Shown: positions 28,670 through 41,084 of the stretch, in pieces
Layout: every line of letters begins with the position of its first letter
Position numbering within the stretch: the stretch's first letter is position 1
NCBI GenBank assembly: GCA_963575745.1
Contig: CAUYUJ010004712.1
Coordinates: forward strand, 1 to 64,000
DNA length: 64,000 nt
Direction of reading: 5' to 3'
Origin: Prorocentrum cordatum
Lineage: Eukaryota; Sar; Dinophyceae; Prorocentrales; Prorocentraceae
Notes under the pieces: generated by a model
Told to the model about the DNA's origin: nothing
What the model saw: the letters and a program-made list of their open reading frames with translations, nothing else
The model's database searches: none
Translations under genes and position numbers: made by a program

Positions 28670-30040
28670 CCGCTCTTCTACTTGGCCCCCTCGGGAACGA
28701 GCTTGGCCTTCTGGTCGGCGTCCATGATCGCCATCTCCTCCCGGGAGAACGTGAACAGGTTGGGCGGCAGCGGCTTGGTGCTGCTGATGCGGGTGTTCGG
28801 ATCCCGGAGGCCGTCGAAGAGCCCGTGCATGCAGCACTCCAGCCCCGAGGGGCGTGTCTTGGGGTCGTAGACCAGGAGCTTCGCGACATAGTCGATGGCT
28901 TCGGGAGACGTCTTCGTGCGGAAGACCTTGTGCCAGGGGTGAGGCTTGATCTGGGGAAACTTGAACTCCGTGTAGTTGGGGTTCATCGCCGTGAGCTCCT
29001 CGCGCGTGGGCGTGCCCAACACCTTGATGATCTCCACCAGCTGGTCCACACCGCTCTCCCCGGGGAAGATGGGCTGCCCCAGGATGAGCTCGGCGGTCAC
29101 ACACGCGGTCGACCAGATGTCGATGACTGTCGTGTAGTCCGTGGCTCCAAAAATCAACTCTGGCGCTCGGTAGTAGCGAGAGCAGATGTACGCGACGTTG
29201 GGCTCCCCCTTCACAAGCCGCTTGGCCGAGCCGAAGTCGCACAACTTCAACGCGTGCGTGTGGCCGTCCACGAGGAGGTTCTGCGGCTTGATGTCGCGGT
29301 GGCAGATCCCCACAGCGTGGATGTACGCACAGGCGCGGCTCATCTGGTAGGAGTACAGCTGCACGAAGATGTGCGGCACCGGTTGCTTCATCTTGATGTA
29401 ATGCTTCATGACACGGTAAACCGTGTCGCTGCAGTACTCCATCACCACGTTCAGATAAGTCTCGCCCGGCTTGTCACCTGAGGTGTAGAAAGCGTGCTTC
29501 AGCTCCACCACGTTGGGGTGGCGCAGCTCCTTCATGATCTGAAGCTCGCGGTTCTTGTACCGCTTGTCCTGGAACACCTTCTTGATGGCCACGGACTCCC
29601 CGGTCTCGACCACCTGAGCCTGGTACACGATCCCGAAGGACCCGCTGCCCAGCACCCGCTCTGCGTTGTAAGTGAACGAGGCCTTCTTGTTCGGGTCCCC
29701 GCCCTCCTGTCCCCTGCCTCCCTCCGGCACCTTCTGGCTGTTCAGATTCGCCTGAACCGCGCGCATGTCGGTGGACGCCATGCCGCCGCCCTCGGACCTC
29801 CTGGCCATCCAGGGGCTCGGCGCGGGAAGGTAAGCTTGAGTCGAGACTCTGGCTGAGATGAGAGCCGGGTGGGGCGTGTGATCCCTCCAGCGGGCTCGGA
29901 CCCGGAGCCCGAGATGCCTTCAGAGAGAAAGAGAGAGAGAGAGGCAGGAATCCGAGGAGGAAGTCCAGGCCCAACATCTTCACCCAGTCTTCCCAGTCCT
30001 TGTCCTTCTTCTTTTTCTCTTCCTCCTTCTCCTCCTCCTC
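28670..30040. repeat. Segmental duplication unit 1 (kinase plus leader)
   Basis: Nearly identical to 38508-39872. Homology begins 8 bp before the kinase stop codon, right beside the family-A element's target duplication, and runs about 230 bp past the start codon into a CT-rich leader (GA tract at 29929-29944). Beyond that the two flanks are unrelated. Confidence 0.9.
28678..29808 (-). CDS. GSK-3 / shaggy-type protein kinase, copy 1
   Basis: 376 residues in one uninterrupted frame. It is a Ser/Thr kinase of the CMGC group that phosphorylates primed substrates in signalling. Visible motifs: Gly loop GSGSFG (54-59), VAIKK with Lys76, NRELQIM helix, catalytic loop CHRDIKPQN (169-177, Asp172), DFG (191-193), activation loop [11 protein letters not shown] with Tyr207 matching the regulatory tyrosine of GSK-3, then [20 protein letters not shown] and [17 protein letters not shown], near-diagnostic for GSK-3. 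Oddity: the DxWSxG position reads DIWSTAC, so the normally invariant glycine is alanine, in both copies. The N-terminus is a 48-residue polar extension; ATGs at 29808 and 29781 are both possible. A second copy lies 9.8 kb away in the same orientation, differing at Ile138 (Asn there). Tandem, intron-free copies are typical of dinoflagellate genes. The C-tail after FTFSREEM is short. Confidence 0.93.
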   Translation of the reverse strand: MARRSEGGGMASTDMRAVQANLNSQKVPEGGRGQEGGDPNKKASFTYNAERVLGSGSFGIVYQAQVVETGESVAIKKVFQDKRYKNRELQIMKELRHPNVVELKHAFYTSGDKPGETYLNVVMEYCSDTVYRVMKHYIKMKQPVPHIFVQLYSYQMSRACAYIHAVGICHRDIKPQNLLVDGHTHALKLCDFGSAKRLVKGEPNVAYICSRYYRAPELIFGATDYTTVIDIWSTACVTAELILGQPIFPGESGVDQLVEIIKVLGTPTREELTAMNPNYTEFKFPQIKPHPWHKVFRTKTSPEAIDYVAKLLVYDPKTRPSGLECCMHGLFDGLRDPNTRISSTKPLPPNLFTFSREEMAIMDADQKAKLVPEGAK

Positions 30041-30997
30041 CTGTCGGTGGGCGGGTCGGCCGATGAGGGCGGAATCTGAAAGCCGATGCTGAGGCGTTGG
30101 ACGAGACGGAGCTAGGACAGAGCAACTCCTCGGCCTGCTGCTCCTAGATAGCGAAGAACGGCAGACATAAGCACAAACATTCGGAGGTACACTGATTTGT
30201 TGCGCAGCAAGTGGCGCGGGGAGGGAAGGCCAGAGCAGAGCCCAGAGCAGTGCCCAGAGCTGGCCCAGGATATCATTGCGGGCCTCCGACAGTTCATCTT
30301 AACTCCGTTTGCATTGTGGTCCGCCAGCGTGCCTTCAGCAGGGAGAGGGGTGCCCCAGGGTCAACGCAGGTGTGCGAGCTTGGTGGGTTGTAGACTTCTT
30401 AGACGCCCGGACCGCGTTTTTTCCAGAAGAGTCTCCAGGCGCTCCTGGGCGCTCTTGGGCGCTCCAGGTACCGCGTCGGCCAGGACGGCCCCCACGCCCA
30501 AAACGACCCGAAGAGCCCCAAGCGTCTCCTGAGAAACGCCCAAGAGGATACGAGAGCGCCCCGAGACGGCCCCCAAAGGCCCCAAGACTGCGCCCGACGC
30601 CCTCCAGCCAACCCGAGAGGCTCCCACGAAGCCCCAAGAGGGTTCCAATAGGCCCCCAAGAGGGCATCCAGACGGCCCGGGAGGAGCCAAAGTCGGTCCA
30701 AGAGGCACCCTAAACTGCCCAAGAGGGAACCAAGAGGGACCCAAGAGGGCCCCTAAGAGGGGGAACTTGAACTGATCTTTTGCGCCCAGACCGCAAGCAG
30801 GCCCCCGAGGCGCCACCCAAAGCCACAGGAGGCCCCCAAGAAGCCCAAATCAGGCCCCAGGAGGTCCCCAAGAGGTCCCGAGAGGCACCAAGACACAACC
30901 AAGATCGCTTCCAAGAGGCATCCTAGAGGCATCCCAAGAGTTCCCCACAGGCATCCACGAGGCATCTCACCTACAACCTAGACAGGGTGGGCCGCCT
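30041..30997. repeat. Degenerate CCAAGAGG-type repeat and unique sequence
   Basis: From about 30480 to 30965, units such as CCCCAAGAGG, CCAAGAGGGACC and GAGGCATCC recur every 12-30 bp without a clean period. 30100-30480 is unique. No gene. Confidence 0.6.
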
Positions 30998-31100
30998 CCT
31001 CCTCCTCCTCCTCCTCCTCCTCCTCCTCCTCCTCCTCCTCCTCCTCCTCCTCCTCCTCCTCCTCCTCCAGTTCCTCCTCCTCCTCATCATCATCATCCTC
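30998..31100. repeat. CCT array ending at the assembly gap
   Basis: Nearly pure CCT, then TCATCATCATCC just before the N run; the gap probably reflects collapse or failure in this repeat. Confidence 0.95.
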
Positions 31101-31200
31101 NNNNNNNNNNNNNNNNNNNNNNNNNNNNNNNNNNNNNNNNNNNNNNNNNNNNNNNNNNNNNNNNNNNNNNNNNNNNNNNNNNNNNNNNNNNNNNNNNNNN
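31101..31200. other. Assembly gap (100 N)
   Basis: Exactly 100 undefined bases, a conventional filler, so the true gap length is unknown and order across it depends on scaffolding. Confidence 0.99.
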
Positions 31201-31204
31201 GCAA

Positions 31205-33840
31205 ACTCTAAGGTCTGAAGAGTCGGTTTCCAGTCAAGAAGTTTCGGCAAGCGTTCTCTGGGACATGTATACGTTCTATGAATCGTTTGACCTGGAGCTG
31301 CTTTTGGACAGGTGCAGGCGCGTCGGCTTCTCTCTGCAGGTTTCGCGCCTGTGCGCGTTCGCCTACCAGTGTGTTCGCTTTGTTCTGACGAATGGCAGTG
31401 TCAGTGGACTTTGGTTGGCAGTCAATGGGGGTTATCGCAGGGTGTTCCATCGCAACCACCTTCGTGCGCATCTACCTAGTCCTGGATCTGGATCGTCCGA
31501 CACCGCCACGTTCAGTCACGTTAGATGCTTATATCGACGACTGTTCTCTCAATTGCGTCGGCTCCGTCGAGACTGTTGTCAGAGATCTGGCCTCGTCGTC
31601 TCGGGCTTTGCACCGCGCCCTCACCTTAGATTGCAAGTGTTCGATGTGGATCGATCGCAACACGGGGGTCACGGCAGACAAGGCTTGTCTTATTTCGTCT
31701 TCTTCGCAAGTCGCTCATCGTCTTCGTGGTATCTTGGGAGGCCTAGCAGGGCCTATTACGACGGGTGTCGCCAACCTGGGGATCGATGACCCGCAAGGGA
31801 AACCTCGTCGTTCTTCGGGTCGTGGAGCTACCGCCAAGAAGCGAATTGCGATATTTAACCGAAGGGTCAAGAGGGTGACCAAGCTCAAGCCTGACTTGGG
31901 CAAGAGATGCAAGTTGATATGTACAGCTGGGCCCATGCCTGGCCGATTGTACGGAGCCGAAGTCCATGGCTGCAATGATGGGGAGGTCCTTCACCTACGC
32001 CGGTCGATCGGTCGTACTATGCAGCCTTCAGCAGGGAGCTGATCACTTTCGATTCTCATGATTTCGGAAAATGACCCAGCATGGCTTTCGGCAGTTGCAC
32101 CGGCTGTCCGTGGGGGCAAGGAGGTGTGGATCACCGCCAGCAAGATCACGACCCTTTCTCTCTCTTCTGCTGCACTGCGCTCAGCGTGGGGCGCCTCGTT
32201 TGGCAAGAATCTCTCGTGGAGGTCCTGCGGCGGCCCCGTGGGCGCCATGAATTTGTCTTTGTGCAGGATCGACTGGCAGATGAAGGACCCCTTCACTATG
32301 ATCAATTACCTGCAGCAGGAAATATCGTTGCCAGTCACGTATCCTGCCCTCTTGAAGAAGCTGTTGCGTGAAGGAGTGCTGCGGTCTCTGGAGAGATCTG
32401 CCAGCAATACCTTGGGGGCCCCTCAGCGCCTGTGCTTCGACGTGATGGTATCCGCTACTCGGTCTTCTAAGTTCGATTAGATCCAAAGGGGCTCCATCAA
32501 GGCTGTGCTCTGTGGGGCTACGTGGACCCGTGATAAGGCCATCCGCTTAGGTTATCAATGTTGTCCTAAGTGTGTGCTTTGTGGGGAGCCCGACTCTTTG
32601 TATCATAGGCTCTGGAGGTGCAGTGTGTGCTCGGAGCTTAGAGCCTCTCTTGTGGACCCCTGGTTGTTAGAAGCCTCGCAGGACCCCAATGTGGAACTCC
32701 TTCTGTTCACCAGAAGTTTTTCTCCGACACCCAGGGGACCTTTATCCCCCCCCGCTCTCGGACGCTGGAGTGGACATCCAATGGCACGATGACCCCGAGC
32801 GTCGGGGTGGAGGATTCGAAGGTCACGTCTTCCTCGATGGCTCGTGTTTTAAGCATCCAGTGCGTGAACTCTCGAGAGCGGGGTGGGGGATTTCTGTTTT
32901 TTTTGAAATCAGGAAGCCACGTCACCTCTCTGTACGGCTTCGGCCCCCGTATGGAGCCCCACGCCCCAGACGAGCCAGGGAGGTGAGTACTCGGCCTTCG
33001 GAGGCTCCGTTTTCTTGACGGGAGGGCCCAGTGATTTCTATACTGATTGCTTGAATGTGCACAAACAGTATCACGCCCCTGGTTATTACAATCAGATCAG
33101 CTATAAGCTGGTCTACAGCGGGATGGTCATGCAAGCACTTTCTCACGCCTCCTTGGTCCGCAGCTTAACCAAGGTTAAGGCTCACCAGAGTTTTGAAGCT
33201 GATCTGCCTCCCCTGGAGGCTTCCCACCGCTTGGGCAACCATGCGGCCGATCAGGCTGCGAAGCGAGGCGCTCTCCAGCATCCCGAGGCCTCGCCAGAGC
33301 TGCAAGAGTCCGTCGGCCGTGACATTAATATTGCCAAAGCGGTTGCGCGTCTGTCTGCTCACCTCCTCCCGCTTTGGACTCGCTTAGAGCTCAAGGGGGT
33401 GCCTTTGATCGTCCCGCCGCGTCCTGCTGCCGAGGCCCGTTCGGGCCATCCTTGGGCGAGGGTGGGCTTTCTCTGGCAGTGCACGCAACTCAATGTCTGC
33501 GCGCGAGGCGCTCTGCGGCGGAGCCGCCTCCTGGGGTCTGCTCCCACCATTGCCGCGTCAACGTCGCTCGTCTGATGCAACTCGGCCACAGGTGCTGGGT
33601 AGTGGATTGCAGCGACGATTCTTTTATCTGCTTCTGCCAGGTGTGCAAGTGCTACACCTCAGGACTGCGGCTCGCTCACCTCGCGAGTCGTTGCACTGGC
33701 CCTCCTGTCAACAAGGATGGCCTGCCCAGTACACCCGACGCCTGGGCCAAGCTATTATCTGGCCGCCATCCGAAGCGGCCCAGGGTGACTATTCTGTCCA
33801 GCACGATGGCTGCTCTGTGCCCGTGAGCTCTGGGGGGGAC
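31205..33840 (+). pseudogene. LINE-type pol relic: reverse transcriptase, zinc-binding segment, RNase H
   Basis: 5' truncated by the gap. RT pieces: DMYTFYESFDLELLLD (31263-31310, motif A type), then after a frame change AGCSIATTFVR (31437-31469, motif B type) and LDAYIDDCSL (31521-31550, motif C). The same frame continues through a TGA at 32040 and a TAG at 32478 to a Cys-rich segment (CPKCVLCGEPDSLYHRLWRC, about 32560). RNase H follows in other frames: VFLDGSCFKHP...AGWGI (about 32827-32898), FYTDCLNV (33033-33056), and KVKAHQ...GNHAADQAAKRGA (33174-33271). A terminal Cys-rich piece (CFCQVCKCYTSGLRLAHLASRC, in part) ends near 33690. Two in-frame stops and at least three frame changes show it is dead. 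Domain order RT, then RNase H, matches LINE elements common in dinoflagellate genomes. Confidence 0.82.
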
Positions 33841-34039
33841 GGTTGGGCCAATCGCTCTTTGGCGTGATGGTCCCCCCCTCGGCGTGCGGAAGCCGTGTGG
33901 TTTCGCTGCTGGCTCTGTCGCCTGCTCGCTGCTCCTGGCCTCGCTTGCGCGACTCAGGAGTGTGAGCTCCTCGCGCCTCGCCGCTCAGCCTGTTTTGACT
34001 GGTGGAGGGAGGTGCTTTGCTGCGGTGCATGTCAAAAAT
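33841..34039. other. Probable 3' tail of the LINE relic
   Basis: Unique GC-rich sequence between the last coding remnant and the CCT array; no poly(A) seen. Confidence 0.4.
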
Positions 34040-35105
34040 CCCTCTCCTCCCTCTCCTCCCTCTCCTCCCACTCCTCCCTCTCCTCCCTCTCCTCCCTCTC
34101 CTCCCTCTCTCTCCTCTCCTCCTTCACCTCCCTCTCCTCCCTCTCCTCCCTCTCCTCCATCTCCTCCTCCTCCTCCTCCTCCTCCTCCTCCTCCTCCGCC
34201 CCTCCTCCTCCTACTCTCCTCCTCCTCCTCCTCCTCCTCATCCTCCCCTCCTCCTCCTCCTCCTCCTCCCCTCCTCCTCCTCCTCCTCCTCCTCTCCTCC
34301 TCCTTCCGCCCTCCTCCTCCTCTCTCCTCCTCCTGCCTCCTCCTCTCCTCCTCTCCTCCTCCTCCTCCTCCCTCCTCCTCCTCCTCCTCCTCCTCCCTCC
34401 TCCTCCCTCCTCCTCCTCCTCTCTTCCTCCTCCTCCTCCTCCTCCAGTCCTCCTCCTCCTCCTCCTCCTCCTCCTTCCTCCCCCTCCTCCTCCTCCTCCT
34501 CCTCCTCCTCCTCCTTTCCTCCTCCTCCTCCTCCTCCTCCACCTCCTCCTCCTCCTTTTCCTCCTCCTCCTCCTCCTCCTCCTCCTCCTCCTCCTTCCTC
34601 CTCCTCCTCTCCTCCTCCTCCGCCTCCCCGCCTCCAGCCTCCGCTCCGCCTCCGACCTGCCGCCCCGCCTCCCGGCCCGGCCGTCCTCCTCCTCCGCTCC
34701 GCATCCGCCTCCGCCTCCTTCATCCTCCTCCTCCTCGCTCCTCCTCCTCCTCCTCCTCCTCCTCCTCCTCCTCCAACTCCTCCTCCTCCTCCTCCTCCTC
34801 TCCTCCTCCTCCTCTCTCCTCCTCCTCCTACTCCTCCTCCCTCCCGCCCCCTCCTCCTCCTCCTCCTCCTCCTCCTCCTCCTCCTCCTCCTCCTCATCCT
34901 CCTCCTCCTCCTCTCTCTCCTCCTCCTCCGCTCCTCCTCCTCCTCCTCCCCTCCTCCTCCTCCTCCTCCTCCTCCTCCTCCCTCCTCCCCCTCCTCCTTC
35001 CTCCTCCTCCCTCCTCCTCCTCCTCCTCCCCTCTCCTCCTCCTCCACTTCCTCCGCCTCTCCTCCTCCTCCTCCTCCTCTTCCTCCTCCTCCTCCTCCTC
35101 CTCCA
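34040..35105. repeat. 1.07-kb CCT array
   Basis: Begins as a CTCCCTCT-type repeat and becomes degenerate CCT with a GCCTCCGCC island at 34620-34715. All ORFs up to 649 codons across it are triplet artefacts. Confidence 0.97.
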
Positions 35106-36234
35106 TCCTGGTTATCATTATCATCTTCCCCCGTCCGCCACATCCATCAACCCCGCCGCAGTCGCCGCCGCCGCCGCCGTCGTCGCCGCCGTCATCGCCG
35201 CCGCCGCCGTCGCCGCCGCCGCCGTCTCGCAGAAGGCTCGTGGCCTTCCCGCGGAACGCTAGTGCCCGTCGCTGCTCCCGCCCCAGCCGCCGTCGCGCGC
35301 CGACGGCCCCTGGCGCTCGCCCCATGCCGCGCTGGCGCGCGCCAGGCGGTGCTCGTGGACAGCGCGTGTGCAACTCCTGTGCAATGCTTCGTAAGTTCGC
35401 GAACCTCTGGGCTCGTGGCCAGCGCCCAGGCAGCTCCTGGGCAGCGCTTCCTCGGTTCGTGGGGGGGCACCTCGGCTGCGGCGGCGGCGTCTTCGGATGC
35501 AGAGCGCGGGCAGAGGCAAGTGCCGCGCCATCGCGCGGCCAGTGCGGGCGGTTGCGGCGAGGCGGAGGAGGAGGAGGAGGAGGAGGAGGAGGAGGAGGAG
35601 GAGACGAAAGGTCTGCGGGGCAGGCGCTCACCGTGCAGAGGATGCAGACGGGGGCCGCTGCGACGGAAGCGCAAAGTGCGTGAGGGCCCGCGAGGCGGTG
35701 GCAGACTCTGCCTCCTCTCCTCGCCGCCTTGGGCCCCCGTGGGCCGGCGCCCTGCCGCCCGCCAGTCGGCGGTGGTGCCTGCCAGCTCGGCCCAGGGCGC
35801 CCCGGGCTCCGACCCGGGGGCCCTCAACGACGAGGCTGGCGCTGGAGCCTCGGCTTCCTTTCCAGACCTCCCTCGCGCCGCGGAAACGTCGCGACGGCGG
35901 GGCTCTGGCGATTTCGGCCGTTGGGGGTCGGGCCGCGGGGCCATAACCTAGCCGGCCCCGGGGAAGAGGTCGAGAGGTCTGGGTGGCCAAGTTCTGAGAG
36001 AATCTCGGCGGCCACATGTCTGGAAAGACTACACCACCCCACTCGGATGCCCCACTCGGATACAACCGCTAAACTGTGCCCTCGAGGGTCGGGCATACTG
36101 GACGCTTTCTTTTTTGTTGATCCCCCAGGTGGGCTTGGGGCGCTACCCGAGGCCCAGCAGTAACCTCTGGGGACCTCCAGGGGTCTGGACCTGGGGCGGC
36201 ACTTCTACTTGTCACACGCAACGCCATATCCTCC
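35106..36234. other. Unassigned GC-rich interval with GCC and GGA tracts
   Basis: GCC repeats at 35157-35225, GGA at 35562-35603, unique DNA elsewhere. Long open frames exist on both strands but show no conserved motif. Confidence 0.5.
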
Positions 36235-36734
36235 TACCTCCCCCACCTCCTCCTCCACCTCCTCCTCCTCCTCCTCCTCATCCTCATCATCCTCCTTAGT
36301 TTTCTGATTCGTATTATCAGTGGCCTTCGTCTTGTTATTATTGCTGTTAACAATGTTACTACTATTAGTGTTCGTAATACTCTTCTTGTTACGCTGAGTA
36401 GTAACTCTATCATTATTAGTGTTACTAGTACTGGCCGCGTTCTTCTTAGCAGTACTACTAATCCGCTGTATCATCAGTAGTATGCCTCGTCGTCGTGTTC
36501 GTACTAGGTGTCGTCGTCTTGCGCTTCATAAAAATAGTACTAACGTTCTTACTAGTTTGATTAGTCGCCCCCGTCTTCTCATCTCAGTCGCATTATAAGC
36601 AGTAGTAGGTGTTGTATACATGATAATCCCATATAAATGAACTGATTAGTAATATGAATAATAGAAATACTACTGTCAGGTGAAGTACTGTCATTGTCAG
36701 TAGTCTGGTCTGTATCATTACTCTTCTTCCTCAC
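36235..36734. other. CCT tract and AT-rich low-complexity island
   Basis: CCT at 36236-36290, then about 400 bp of TAGTACT / ATTAGTGTTACT-type degenerate repeats (36300-36720), strikingly AT-rich for this window. Confidence 0.7.
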
Positions 36735-37560
36735 TCCTCCTCCTTCCTCCTCCTCATCATCCTTCCTCCTCCTCATCCGTCTCTTCCTCCTCCTCCTCCA
36801 TCCTCATATACTTTATCATTCCCCTCCGTCCGCCACATCCGTCAAACTCCATCATCCATCCTCCATCCTCCTCCTCCTCCTTCTCCTCCTCCTCCTCCTC
36901 CTCCTCTTCCTCCTCCTCCTCCTCCTCATCCTCCTCCTCATCCTCCTCCGCTTCCTTCTCCTCCTCCTCCTCCTCCTCCTCCTCCTCCTCCTCCTCCTCC
37001 TCCTCCTCCCCCGCCTCCGCCTCCGCCTCCGCCTTCGCCTCCACCCCCGCCTCCGCCTCCGCCTCCTCCTTCTCCTCCTCCTGCCACATATCCTCTTCCC
37101 TCGTTCCCTCCTCCTCCTCCGCCTCCTCCTCCTCCTCTCCTCCTCCTCCTCCTCCGCCTCCTCCTCCTCCTCCTCCTCCTCCTCCGCCTCCGCTCCGCCT
37201 CCCCCTCCTCCTCCTCCTCCTCCCTCCTCATCCATTCCCTCCTCCTCCTCCTCATCCTCCTCCCCTCCTCCTCCTCCTCCGCCTCCGCCTCCGCCTCCTC
37301 CTCCTCCTCCTCCGCCTCCTCCTCCTCCTCCTCTTCCTCCTCATTCCACCTCCTTCTCCTCCTCCCTCCTCCGCCTCCTCCTCCTCCTCCGCGCTCCCCT
37401 CCGCCCTCCTCCTCCACCTCCGCTTCCACTCGTCCTCCTCCTCCGCCTCCCGCCCCCCTCTGCTCCACTCCTCCTCCGCCCCTCCGCCTCCGACTCTTCC
37501 TCCTCCTCCTTTTCCCCCTCCTCCGCTTCCACCTCCTCCTCCTCCTCCTCCTCATCCAAG
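36735..37560. repeat. 825-bp CCT array
   Basis: Degenerate CCT with interspersed GCCTCC and a unique 50-bp break near 36800-36850. Confidence 0.97.
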
Positions 37561-37838
37561 AGGCTCACGTTGCGAACAGGAGGGTCACACGACTGACCTC
37601 GGACTGCTCATGAAACCCACGAACAGGTCACCAGTGGGCCTGCAGAACAGAAGGGTCAACGGCCCACATCTTGACGGGGACCCACTTGGCACGATGTGTC
37701 ACTCGGCCCTGAGCAAAGCCCGCAAGCACCCCCTTGCCCCAGACATCTTCCTCCTCCTCCTCCTCCTTCACCTCCTTTTCCTCCTGTTCCTCTCTTTTCC
37801 CCCCCCTCACCCACCCACCCACCCACACCCACCCACCC

Positions 37839-37878
<40 letters not shown>

Positions 37879-38019
37879 CAAAGGGGAAGAAAGATGCCAT
37901 GTTTTCTGCGCCCCTCTTGGAACAGATCATGGTGGGCGCTCGGCGTGCGAAGGCGGGAAAGGACCACCCGACTCATTTACGCACTCGCCGCGCTGACGCA
38001 CTACAGTAGGAACGAGTAA
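37561..38019. other. Unassigned interval with a CCCA/CA microsatellite
   Basis: CCCACCCA passes into (CA)n at 37805-37876. The flanks are unique and no gene is recognised. Confidence 0.7.
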
Positions 38020-38181
38020 AGTCAACGCGTATAGTAAGGATGCACGGTAGGGGGCCTTGGAAGGCCATGTCGACCCCTTGCGCGCGGAGTGCGGCCAGCG
38101 AAACTAGCCAAGGACGGGCCGAAGGGCAAGAATGCGAGGGCAACCTTGGAAAGTCGTTCATCCTTACTGTCCGTGTTGACT
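38020..38181. mobile_element. Small inverted-repeat element, family C, copy 1
   Basis: Left end AGTCAACGCGTATAGTAAGG, right end (reverse complement) AGTCAACACGGACAGTAAGG. The interior shares GCGGCCARCGAAA and CCAAGGA segments with 51397-51563. No clear target duplication. Confidence 0.65.
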
Positions 38182-38259
38182 ATATTAGCGCCGCTTTGCT
38201 CCTTCGGTCGGCCAGTCGAGCATTGGGGACCCCGGGAGACAATCGCGGCCTCTACGGTC

Positions 38260-38460
38260 AGGATCCTTTGGACAGCGTGTCGCCGCGGCGGCCCCCGCGA
38301 CACGCCATGCCCTGCGAGCGGATTGCGTGTCGCTCCTCTCGGCGGGGCGGGAGGCTCGGGAAGGCGGGACGCTGACGCATCGGGACCAGAAAGTGGATAG
38401 CGTGTCGCTCCGGAGCACGGTGGGCCAGAACCGGCGGAGCGACACGCTGCCTAAGAGCTC
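38260..38460. repeat. Cluster of GCGTGTCGC palindromic segments
   Basis: GCGTGTCGC recurs at about 38275, 38325 and 38400 and is inverted as GCGACACGC near 38297 and 38440. AGCGTGTCGCTCCG (38398-38411) pairs with CGGAGCGACACGCT (38437-38450). Confidence 0.65.
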
Positions 38461-38507
38461 CCGACCGTACTCTGAAGGGGCCCGAGGAGTGATGGAAAAG
38501 CCGTTAA

Positions 38508-39872
38508 CCGCTCTTCTACTTGGCCCCCTCGGGAACGAGCTTGGCCTTCTGGTCGGCGTCCATGATCGCCATCTCCTCCCGGGAGAACGTGAACAGGTTG
38601 GGCGGCAGCGGCTTGGTGCTGCTGATGCGGGTGTTCGGATCCCGGAGGCCGTCGAAGAGCCCGTGCATGCAGCACTCCAGCCCCGAGGGGCGTGTCTTGG
38701 GGTCGTAGACCAGGAGCTTCGCGACATAGTCGATGGCTTCGGGAGACGTCTTCGTGCGGAAGACCTTGTGCCAGGGGTGAGGCTTGATCTGGGGAAACTT
38801 GAACTCCGTGTAGTTGGGGTTCATCGCTGTGAGCTCCTCGCGCGTGGGCGTGCCCAACACCTTGATGATCTCCACCAGCTGGTCCACACCGCTCTCCCCG
38901 GGGAAGATGGGCTGCCCCAGGATGAGCTCGGCGGTCACACACGCGGTCGACCAGATATCGATGACTGTCGTGTAGTCCGTGGCTCCAAAAATCAACTCTG
39001 GCGCTCGGTAGTAGCGAGAGCAGATGTACGCGACGTTGGGCTCCCCCTTCACAAGCCGCTTGGCCGAGCCGAAGTCGCACAACTTCAACGCGTGCGTGTG
39101 GCCGTCCACGAGGAGGTTCTGCGGCTTGATGTCGCGGTGGCAGATCCCCACAGCGTGGATGTACGCACAGGCGCGGCTCATCTGGTAGGAGTACAGCTGC
39201 ACGAAGATGTGCGGCACCGGTTGCTTCATCTTGTTGTAATGCTTCATGACACGGTAAACCGTGTCGCTGCAGTACTCCATCACCACGTTCAGATAAGTCT
39301 CGCCCGGCTTGTCACCTGAGGTGTAGAAAGCGTGCTTCAGCTCCACCACGTTGGGGTGGCGCAGCTCCTTCATGATCTGAAGCTCGCGGTTCTTGTACCG
39401 CTTGTCCTGGAACACCTTCTTGATGGCCACGGACTCCCCGGTCTCGACCACCTGAGCCTGGTACACGATCCCGAAGGAACCGCTGCCCAGCACCCGCTCT
39501 GCGTTGTAGGTGAACGAGGCCTTCTTGTTCGGGTCCCCGCCCTCCTGTCCCCTGCCTCCCTCCGGCACCTTCTGGCTGTTCAGGTTCGCCTGAACCGCGC
39601 GCATGTCGGTGGACGCCATGCCGCCGCCCTCGGACCTCCTGGCCATCCAGGGGCTCGGCGCGGGAAGGTAAGCTTGAGTCGAGACTCTGGCTGAGATGAG
39701 AGCCGGGTGGGGCGTGTGATCCCTCCAGCGGGCTCGGACCCGGAGCCCGAGATGCCTTCAGAGAGAAAGAGAGAGAGAGAGGCAGGGATCCGAGGAGGAA
39801 GTCCAGGCCCAACATCTTCACCCAGTCTTCCTAGTCCTTGTCCTTATTCTTTTCTCTTCCTCCTTCTCCTCC
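38508..39872. repeat. Segmental duplication unit 2 (kinase plus leader)
   Basis: Partner of 28670-30040. The divergence in the leader starts with a short CCTCCTTCTCCTCC tract in both copies. Confidence 0.9.
38516..39646 (-). CDS. GSK-3 / shaggy-type protein kinase, copy 2
   Basis: 376 residues, identical to copy 1 except Asn138 for Ile, with a handful of silent changes. All catalytic landmarks are kept (Lys76, HRD Asp172, DFG Asp191, Tyr207), as is the unusual Ala in the DIWSTAC segment. The asparagine is the one coding difference, in the helix after the hinge, and is probably tolerated. Its 3' flank has no family-A element. Upstream, beyond the shared leader, part of the leader (CCCTCCAGCGNGC to GAGATGCCTTC) is repeated once more at 39882-39922. 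Which copy is ancestral cannot be told from the sequence. Confidence 0.93.
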   Translation of the reverse strand: MARRSEGGGMASTDMRAVQANLNSQKVPEGGRGQEGGDPNKKASFTYNAERVLGSGSFGIVYQAQVVETGESVAIKKVFQDKRYKNRELQIMKELRHPNVVELKHAFYTSGDKPGETYLNVVMEYCSDTVYRVMKHYNKMKQPVPHIFVQLYSYQMSRACAYIHAVGICHRDIKPQNLLVDGHTHALKLCDFGSAKRLVKGEPNVAYICSRYYRAPELIFGATDYTTVIDIWSTACVTAELILGQPIFPGESGVDQLVEIIKVLGTPTREELTAMNPNYTEFKFPQIKPHPWHKVFRTKTSPEAIDYVAKLLVYDPKTRPSGLECCMHGLFDGLRDPNTRISSTKPLPPNLFTFSREEMAIMDADQKAKLVPEGAK

Positions 39873-40604
<732 letters not shown>

Positions 40605-41020
40605 CTTCCTCGGAAGCGCTGCCCTCATTTTCGGGCTTCCGCTCGTTCCGAATCGTGCTCCCGCGGCAGCGCTGGCCTCATTTCCGCGCTTCCGCTCGTT
40701 CCGAATCGTGTTCCCAGAGCCATGCCACGGCATGCAATGCAATGCTATGTGGTGTTCCAGTGTGCGATGTCATGCCTTCAGCTGCAATGCTAGGGCATGC
40801 TGTGTTTGACTACGCAGTGCCAAGCCATGCTATGCCATGCTACGATTTGACCTCCAACGCCATGCTATGTCATGTTATGTTATGTGCCGCTGTGCGATGC
40901 CATGATTTGCGTTGTAACGCTTTGTGATGCAATTCTTCACTACACCAGGCCACGCCATGCTATGACATACTACGCTCTGCCGTGCTCTTCTACGCCCTGC
41001 TATGCCGTGCTCCACGATGC
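40605..41020. repeat. Local duplication and TGCYATG degenerate repeat
   Basis: A 60-bp block with GCTTCCGCTCGTTCCGAATCG is duplicated head to tail (40613-40710). From 40720 on, CATGCTATGC / ATGTTATG variants recur to about 41015. Confidence 0.8.
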
Positions 41021-41084
41021 ATCGCACATCCTCTCGGGATCATTGCCCTGTTCGGCATCCAACTGCGCGAATATAGAGGAGCTC

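Noticed and set aside
29835-29857. Spliced-leader relic in the kinase leaders (also 39673-39695): AGCCA...CTCAAG
   Set aside because: Only the two ends agree and a 3-nt insertion is needed; not better than chance by eye.
34002-35951. Very long ORFs (hundreds of codons) over CCT/GGA, TG and GTC tracts throughout the window
   Set aside because: They are homopolymeric or dipeptide translations of simple repeats, open in several frames at once.
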